Both the position numbers and the translations under genes were made by a program. Below, one piece after another: positions 56,645 through 64,000 of a stretch of DNA of 64,000 nucleotides (position 1 is the first letter of the stretch; each line of letters begins with the position of its first letter). The notes under the pieces were generated by a model. The model was given only the letters and a program-made list of their open reading frames with translations, had not been told where the DNA came from and did no database searches. Source of the DNA: Trichuris trichiura (Eukaryota; Nematoda; Enoplea; Trichinellida; Trichuridae). Where the stretch lies: contig JBAJFE010000016.1 in assembly GCA_037903355.1 (NCBI GenBank), positions 248,001 to 312,000 on the forward strand, given 5' to 3'.

Positions 56645-56825
56645 ATAATTATCGCTCACCGACGCTAAGCCAGTGGCGCTATGCAAATTTTGGTTGCGCG
56701 TCGCTTCATACTTCGTACTCACCGACGCTAAGCCGGTGACGCTATGCAAATTTTGACTGAGCGTCGCTTCATACTTCATACTCACCGACGCCAAGCCGGT
56801 GACGCTATGCAAATTTTGGTTGACC
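56645..56825. repeat. 63-bp tandem repeat array B (three units)
   Basis: Units begin at 56655, 56718 and 56781 with the same CTCACCGACGC start and ATGCAAAT core as array A. Both arrays are preceded by AATAATTATCGCTCACC, so one array plus its flank was duplicated about 2 kb away. Confidence 0.92.
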
Positions 56826-58387
56826 TAATTTTGAAATTAATTTGCATATGCACCGCTGAAGCAGATCGCGTTGTCGTCGTTACGAAGCGCGTTTTGGCGG
56901 ACAAGTTTGACCACCGACCGAAGTGTCATGTAAAATGGCTACGCTCTATCCTATCGTTTTGACAACAACATCTGTCAGGCGCGCGGTGTGAGCGATGATG
57001 ATTGCGGTGCCGCCCGTGGGCCGCTCCAGCCGACGACATGTTCACCCCTTCAAGTGGCTGTGAAATTTATAAACGTCTCTATTCAGTCAGTCAGGTTGCA
57101 CCCAACAACACAAAGTGACGGAGAGAGAGAGAAAGAGAGAGAAAGAGTATGTCAATCGTTAGGTGCCATCTTCTTCTTTCAGTGATTTTCAGAGAGAGAG
57201 AGAGAGAGGCGCCAACAACTCCGACTAAGAAAATTAAAGAAGCCAACGCACGCGTACAAGCGCGTACGCACTTTAAGGTTGTTTATTCTTTTAAAGCTTT
57301 GCTCTTTTGGTCAAATAAGTCTTATCAGCGACAACCGCCAAAGTGGGCCCACAACGGCGTCCGACCAGACAACAAACAGTGTAGCGACTGCTAAGATAAG
57401 CATTCTTAACAACGTAACGGTGCGAAGGTCGCAATAGCATAGACGCATTAAGTGCCGTTAAAGTATACTGTAATCAACCGGTCGATGACAGCCTGGTTAG
57501 CGCTATTTGCCAGCAGCAATCACTGAGCCAACTGGGCAGCGGAGGAAACAACGAGTTCAGCATGGACGTGAACGACTAAGAGAGAGAGAGAGAGAGTCAA
57601 GAGTGCGCGCATGCGCTGTTGTGTGCGTGCTCACTCGGTCATCTTCTTCTCATAAAGTTTTCCAATTAGAGAAACAGGTGAGCGACGCGCCGAACAACCG
57701 GCGCTCGGTGCCTCCGCCCTGCGACATCGTCGGCTCGACTAAAAGTGCCATGCAAACAAACGTCGGATCACTTGGCATCGTTGGCCAACGGGTCCGTCAT
57801 TGTAAAGTAGCCAGGCAGCTGCCGAGCTGTGTACACAGACACCTATCTTCTGTTGACAATGGCTGTTTTCGCCAAAGGATTAAGTAGCTTTTGTCGACCA
57901 GAAGTTCATAATCTAAGCCTTCCTGTCATCAATAGCGCCGCACCCGCGATGACGACGCCTTGACTGCTTGGCGGTCTATTTCTAAAATTAAACCCTAAAA
58001 TCATAGATCACTTGCACGGTGGTCTTTGCGGCGACGCCGCGCTGTTGGTCAAAGCTTTCTTTTCAAACGGAAGCTGTACAAGTAACGATTTTTGATGAGC
58101 CAACTTATGACGTTGCTTCAACGCGAAGGGACCGCCTGTGGCAATGATCCGTCAGCGTTGAAACACTTGTTTTAATCAACGCTACACTTTCGGTATTGGG
58201 TAGGAAAAACGTGACCGCGTTGAATGGCGTGGGAAAGGCAACACATAGAGTCTCAAGCAGCGGGAGGAGAAAACACATAGACAGCAGAGAGGGTGAGGCC
58301 AGATTCGGGAAGAGTTGCCGACCTGTTTGTTTCGTGCTTGCTTGTCGCCTCCCTCCACCTCCTCCTCCGGTCTTCTTCATGTTGTCG
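56826..58387. other. TBX2 3' flank with GA-rich tracts
   Basis: Three GA microsatellites lie at about 57,119-57,148, 57,190-57,209 and 57,576-57,597. No recognised gene. The part next to 58,388 should be the TBX2 3' UTR. Base composition is richer in G and C than in the left half of the window. Confidence 0.5.
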
Positions 58388-60542
58388 TCAATCTTGACGT
58401 ATCAAATTGCGTACATCCAACGCTGAGCCAACGGTGACAGTGCTGGTTGGAGTCGACCTGAAGCTAACAGAAGGGCCCGTTGCCGGCGACGCTATGTCAG
58501 CGGTAGTACTTTGATGTCCACTGACCAGCACCGTAGGCGGAGCGGTCATGGTCAAGTGACCACTAACGCTGTTGGCACCAGCAGATGACATAAGTCGCTG
58601 TTGCGGTGACGTCGCATTGAAAAACGATCCCAGCGATGATGGAAAGCAGGCAAAGCTGCTCGGGTTGGACGTTCCGCCAGCAGCGACAGCAGCGGCTGCG
58701 GCAGCCAGCTGCGCTTGGTGCCTTGACGCCAAGGAGACCAAATGCGAATTGAGCAGTAGGTCCTTGTGAAATGAAGGGTGGTTGTAGAAGGCGTTCAGAA
58801 GACTCGAATCGACCGGGAAGGATGTACCCTGAATTGCCGCCGTCGCCGCCGCCGCTGGAGGGAGACTGCCACCAAACATTGCTGAGGCGTTGAAAAATGG
58901 AGGACCAAAACTAGCGGCGTTTCCCGCGTAACCGCTCACACCGGTGGAGCACAAAGTTGAACCACGAGTCAGTGGATTCAATAAACTGGGGTGCATAAAG
59001 GCGGCAGCCACTAAAGGGGGATATTGAGTAGTTGGCGACCCGGTGAATTGTAAGGACATCGGCTGATGATGCACTCCAGGCGAACCAGGCTCTCTTCCAC
59101 CGGCAATAACTGGAGTACGCGTTATTGTCTCTCTTTGAGGAGAAGCAGCAGAGCCATTGCTTAAGTCTGTCGAAGCTTTGGGACTCTCTCTTCTGAACTG
59201 CTTTGCAGGCGGTCCAATGCCTTCCTCCTCAGCGTCAGCTTTGCTTGTTGTTTCATTGGTAGACGAAGGGCTTAGCCGCTTTTGTTCTTCTTCCTCCTCC
59301 TCCTCTTCGTCGTCGTCGTAATCACCTGCGTGCAGCGAAGCTTCAGCCGGTTCAGCCTCTGTCGACTCCGACTGCTTCAAGGCAGCAAAACGCCTGCAAT
59401 GACAAAAAATAGTCTCGTTTGATCGTCGTCGCCCAAAAAGCTTTACTTCTTCTCTCGTTTGCCTGCTCCTGTATCACGAAAGCCTTTGGCAAAAGGGTTG
59501 TTGTCAATCTTCAGTTGCGTTATCTGAAAAACAGAACCCACACTTCCTCATTCACTTCCTTTGAACGTGAGGAACCATAAGAATTACCTTTTCGTTTTGA
59601 TAAGCAGTGACGGCAATAAACTCAGTCTCCTTAAAGACAAAAGTGCGGAACGTCGAATAGGGCAACTTGAGAATGTCGTTGGCGCGAACCACGTGAAAAC
59701 GCGGCTGGTACTTATGCATAGAGTTGAGTATAGTCTTAGAAAAAATAGATTTTCAAGCTGGGAAGCAGCGTCTACGCAACTTACAAAGCCATGCTTGTCC
59801 GAGATGTTGTTTGTCAGCTTCAGCTTATGAAAGGAGACGACCTTCTGCATCCACTGTTCGCCGCTGGCCGGAGAGTCCGGATGAATGTACATACGCTTAG
59901 GCATTTCGGGGTCTGCCTTGCCGGCAACTATCCAGCGTGAATTATGGAACTTGTAGCGACAGTCGTCGGCGGGGACGATGTCCATAAGCAAAATATACTT
60001 GGCTCTTTTGTCCAAACCGTTAAGACGCACCTTGAACGCCGGGAACATTCGCCTAAGCAAAATGTCAAGCTTCAGGCAATGCCTGAGAGGCTGGTTTTTA
60101 TCGCTTACCGTCCGCTTTTGGTGATCACCATTTCGGTGCCCAACTTGTGAAACTGTTCCCATAAATCTCGGGACTCTAATTCCACCTTCGGATCATCAAC
60201 CAACGACTCTTCTTCACCAGAGGCTGCGGTAGAGGGGGCGCTACTGCAAGCAGCACCGCCTACGGCAGCGGTAAGGAGTTCTTCCGAGGCGTTGAACCGT
60301 GGCAGCAAGGCATGTTGGGCACCAAACGTATGCAAATAAGGAGTCGGCGCCATGAGTGATGCAGCGCTGGCTAGATCTGGTCGACCCATCAGAAAAGGGT
60401 TGAAGGCGGCTAGAGGAGCTGCAGCCGTTTGACCATAGAAAGCACCTGGCGTAATAGCGCCGACAAGATGGGGCGCCAACTTGTCAGCAGCAGCAGCAGC
60501 AGCGGCGGCGGCAGCCGGATAATCAAAAAGGTCAAACTTCAT
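58388..60542 (-). CDS. TBX2: TBX2/3 (omb/bifid-type) T-box transcription factor
   Basis: Five exons join in frame: 60542-60109, 60052-59785, 59734-59588, 59523-59447 and 59393-58388. They encode 643 residues. After an alanine-rich N-terminus with a ten-alanine run comes the T-box (about 117-305). It starts [22 protein letters not shown] and continues [80 protein letters not shown] and [19 protein letters not shown]. The wording is that of the TBX2/TBX3 subfamily rather than other T-box groups. The last exon is low-complexity, with an acidic [11 protein letters not shown] run followed by Ser/Ala-rich sequence, as in the family's repressor region. It acts in the nucleus as a repressor in patterning and cell-fate control. 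The intron positions within the T-box are all GT-AG. Confidence 0.97.
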
Positions 60543-63500
60543 AGGTGTACAAGAATTTTTTAGGGTGAAAAAGAGCAGCGAACTACAAGGGCGTCAGGAA
60601 ACGACGGCTCGACGGCGGGAGCAGCTCGGAACACTGTTGCCGTAAAGAGCTGCTGAATTTGACACCTACAAAGACGTATTTGCTAGGCGCTGCAACAATC
60701 AGCCCGCTTTTCTTGTCAACCGACACACCATTGGTGTGCCGCTTCGCCACCCGTCAATTCAGCCAATCAGCTACTGGCACGGGCGGAGCCTGACACTGTG
60801 GCCACGCAAAACGTCCGGCATCGACCAATCGCAGCGGTTGTCCCTTCTCGCCCCGGCGTCACCGACTGATGGCGTCGAACTGCCGACGGCGCCGGTTCAG
60901 GGTTTCCCTCTTTGCCAACCGCACAACCTACCGTATGCCAGAAAAGTGGGATAGCCGCCGGCGGAATTTACAGCTGTCACCTCTGATCCACTGTTCGACG
61001 GGTCGTTAGGTAAGGTGCAAAGGCGAGTCCTGTGAGCAGCAAAAACAATGGATGAAACATGGCACAAACAAACGCAATCATTGTTGACACCGATCCGGAA
61101 AGAGTCGATAGAGATCGGTGATGACAAAAAGAGTGCCTGACAACCGGTTCGCATTGCTGACGCTTTTCCAGGTAAAGAGCGAGAGAAAGAGAGGTCCGGA
61201 ACCTCCGAGTTCTGGTTTGAGACCTGCTGCTGCTGCTGCTGTGACAACGCCCTCATTTTGCTGCTTGTGACGGTGACAACAAAAAAGCAAGTCTTCGACT
61301 GGAACATTTGACAACCGCTTCTCAGGCAGAAATTTGTATATACGTATTTTCTTTGCGTCCGACGCTTTCGGTCAAAGCCTTTTCATGATTTGTTGGCTTG
61401 ACGCTTTAGCTCAGGTTCACTCTGTTTTCCTTTGCTTGACAGTCCTTTGTGTTCCCTGTTTGCTCTGCGGCAGCCCTATGTGTGCGAGAGCGACTATAAG
61501 AGACAGTCAGAGACTGATCGGATTGAGCCGAACATCCTATATAGGTGTCTTAAGCATTCACCTTTTGGTTGATTAGCTCCCGCCAGCCAAAGGGCAAACA
61601 CTGGTAGGCACTCTGTTACCGTTTGCCACTGTGCGCACCGGCGCCGACGAGGGCAAACAGAGGGCCGCCAAATTGTACTCGATTTGCCGACGGTCACAAA
61701 GCACCCGTAGCGACTTAATTGAGGAATCAACCGTCAAGTGAACAGCGACGATCCACGAAGCACAATGAAAGGAGGGGCAATTTTCAGTCGACCGTTGATG
61801 AATGTGCCTGAACCAAATGGACATGTGTCACTGACTCTGTCAGAATTGACGGCGCCACCAATGACCACTCACCAAAGGGGTCGGCAAGGTGGCGACCACC
61901 CGACCTTTGCGCTCCGCTGGCTCAGCCGCAGATTACGACCGTCGTATCCTATTACGGCGTCCGCCGACGGCCGGACATCCATCCGCTAAGCGGCTATTAA
62001 GGCCTTGACCAGCTGTACGCGTATGATCATTTCGCGCAACTCTTACGACGACAGGCATTGCTACTATGGGCGCAAATTGGGCGACAAATTTTAAATCATA
62101 CCCATTCCGCCCCGACTCCGACGCCGCAAATGACCGCTGCAAAAAAATCAATACCGCCGAGGGGACGCCGTTAGTTAATTTGCATAATAGCTTTGTCTAT
62201 TTCAAAATTTTGAATCTCCGAAAGCCGATTGGTCGCTTTCAAAAAAACCAGACGCCGCGCAGCACTGTGCGCCGTATTTTCCAGACGGGCAAAACCCTAA
62301 CGGCGGCGTTGAGCATTATTGCTCTCCTCCGTCGCGCGCCATGCAATATTTGACTTTTTTTTCTCTTGTCACCAACGAAAGCTGATCGGCTTTATTAATT
62401 CCGCCGAGTCAACGACGCAACCCGAAGCGCTAAGGTAACTTTTTATTGTTCTCTTATTTTGAACTTCAAACTCTGGCAAAATATTATTATTTGCTCGTTC
62501 CGAGGCCCCATGGACAACTGGCGTCAGCGCGCATAGTTCAGCCTGGCGAACGATGGCAGAGAAGACCACCGCTTCTGCACGAGGACAAGCGCAGATCCTC
62601 CTTGCGCCATTGGCAAGTGCGCACGCATCAGGTGCCGTGGCTGTCGGCACCTATCAGCCTGTCATCGGATCCATGAAGGGAGAAGAAGCCGACTTGATTA
62701 TCTTTATGAGAACACGTGGCTGCTAGTGGCGTTCTTTGGTCCGCGTTGGCGTCGCAAAAAAAACTCCAACACTGATTAATTGACAGATAGGTTACTCGAT
62801 TTTGTTGTTCTTTCGGTCGACTGCTGTTGTTGTCGCTTGAGACGGCTGAATCTCAGCTGACAGGTGCAACGGCAAAGCGGCGCGCGTATCCATCGCGCAT
62901 CCGGCGTCAATTGCTACAGTAGACTTGGCAGCGTGCCCGTCAAAGACGCGCCGGCGCGAAAATAATCGCATCATCCAATCGACTCGGCGCCCAGTCTTAT
63001 CGCCAAGCATATCACTCTTTGCGTAGATGTCTTCGGGCAATCTGTTCGTGTATCTATGGCATGTCGATGGGACATTTTGCCAAGAAAAATGGCCTCCTTG
63101 CAATGATGTGCCTACGAAAAGGCCTAATCGATCGAGTCGCCTCGCCGACAACTTGTTCCACTTCAAGACTATATTCACCTCTTAATCAGTTGCCACCGAA
63201 CGACGACCGGTCAGCCGGTTCGAACGTCGCTTTGTTTTCTCACCGACAAAAGTGGCCTCCCGTTCCCAGAGCAAAGCAAGTCGACAGTCAAAAAAAATGG
63301 AAAAAAGGCAAAAATGACACTGCGACGAAAGACCAGCAGCCTTACGGAATTGATAAAAATTTAACAAGGTCGTGAACAGGTTGCTAAGAAGTGTTCGCAA
63401 GCGGCGTTGTTCGCTAGCGGCAAGACCTCCGGGGAACCACAGTAATGCCGAGAGAAGGAAGTGGCTCGGCAACTGCGTTATTGATCCGCCTACCTTTACA

Positions 63501-64000
63501 ACAATTGTACGTTAGCCATTTTGGTACTGAAATGGGCATAGAGGCGATGAGCATTGATCTACGTCGGTCCCATGGCGGCCAGGCAAGGAATGCGCGAGCG
63601 CTGAATTTCAAGGCGACCGTGTGCGCGACGATGAAAATCAACTAATCTTCCACCCTTACACGGTAAACAGGGCAATACCAACGCTCCAAAGCGACTTGAC
63701 TCCAATGAACGATGCCGGTCGTCATGCTCCCAAGAGCTTTACGTCCACTTAAAGTGTGAATATTTGGCCGATTGTTATGGATAATCGAGTTTATCGAGTC
63801 ATTTTCGACTCTATTGACTGGTAGTTCAAAATTTTGCAATCACTTACCACCAACGGGGCAGCTCCCCCCTTCGTCTGTCGACCCGTCTGCTAGCCCGCGC
63901 CGCCCCAATAGGAATGGGTAGCCTTGCGGACGACGACGACGACTACGCCTTTTCCGTTAAAGAGAGTTTTAATTTCGTAAAATGGATAATTTACCACCCG
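60543..64000. other. TBX2 upstream flank, GC-richer, no recognised gene
   Basis: Many short overlapping open frames exist on both strands, as expected from a GC-rich sequence with few stops, and none has a family match. CpG is frequent. A short CTG run lies at about 61,224. This is where the TBX2 promoter and distal control elements should be. An open frame at 62,792-63,178 (minus, 128 codons) is the longest here and is not recognised. Confidence 0.45.

Noticed and set aside
54625..56825. Short regular repeats resembling a CRISPR array
   Set aside because: The 63-bp units are contiguous and near-identical without unique spacers, in an animal genome.

Overview
This is a 64 kb piece of an animal nuclear genome. 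All recognisable genes are metazoan, use the standard code, and are split by GT-AG introns, many only 44-80 nt long. The short introns, a syntaxin-1 with two alternative C-terminal anchor exons (as in the nematode gene unc-64), an RTE-type LINE relic and a possible trans-splice-type acceptor before VPS28 suggest a nematode-like invertebrate. A clade I (Dorylaimia) worm would fit. The phylum is an inference of moderate to low certainty.

Layout. (1) 1-24 kb is AT-rich and gene-poor. It holds the first exon of a claudin-like tetraspan gene leaving the left edge (minus), a decayed RTE LINE near 6 kb, a trinucleotide microsatellite at 15.1 kb, and a complete six-exon claudin/calcium-channel-gamma-like gene (24,072-20,694, minus). 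(2) 26.7-47 kb is a gene-dense island: syntaxin-1 (plus, 26,740-35,418), GID4 (plus, 36,150-37,065), VPS28 (minus, 39,404-38,778), SCOC/UNC-69 (plus, 39,910-40,451) and a 19-exon BCAS3 (minus, 46,871-41,643). (3) 47-58 kb has no recognised gene. It carries 63-bp tandem repeats and a long hairpin that share the octamer ATGCAAAT, plus GA-rich tracts. (4) 58.4-60.5 kb is a five-exon TBX2/3 T-box gene (minus), followed by GC-richer flank with no recognised gene.

Functional context. Syntaxin-1 is the plasma-membrane Q-SNARE of synaptic exocytosis. SCOC/UNC-69 acts in axonal vesicle transport and autophagy. VPS28 is an ESCRT-I subunit and BCAS3 is a WD-repeat phagophore/cytoskeleton protein. GID4 is the substrate receptor of the GID/CTLH ubiquitin ligase. 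Except for GID4 and TBX2 these are endomembrane genes, but shared regulation is not shown.

Main points of interest: linkage of BCAS3 and TBX2, as in vertebrates; two mutually exclusive syntaxin membrane anchors; a 3.7 kb syntaxin intron made almost wholly of nested inverted-repeat elements inserted at TA sites; and a hairpin/tandem-repeat family carrying an octamer in the BCAS3-TBX2 interval, a relative of which appears to make up an entire 52-nt BCAS3 intron. Exon models were built by eye from reading frame, splice sites and family knowledge. No alignment or search was run.
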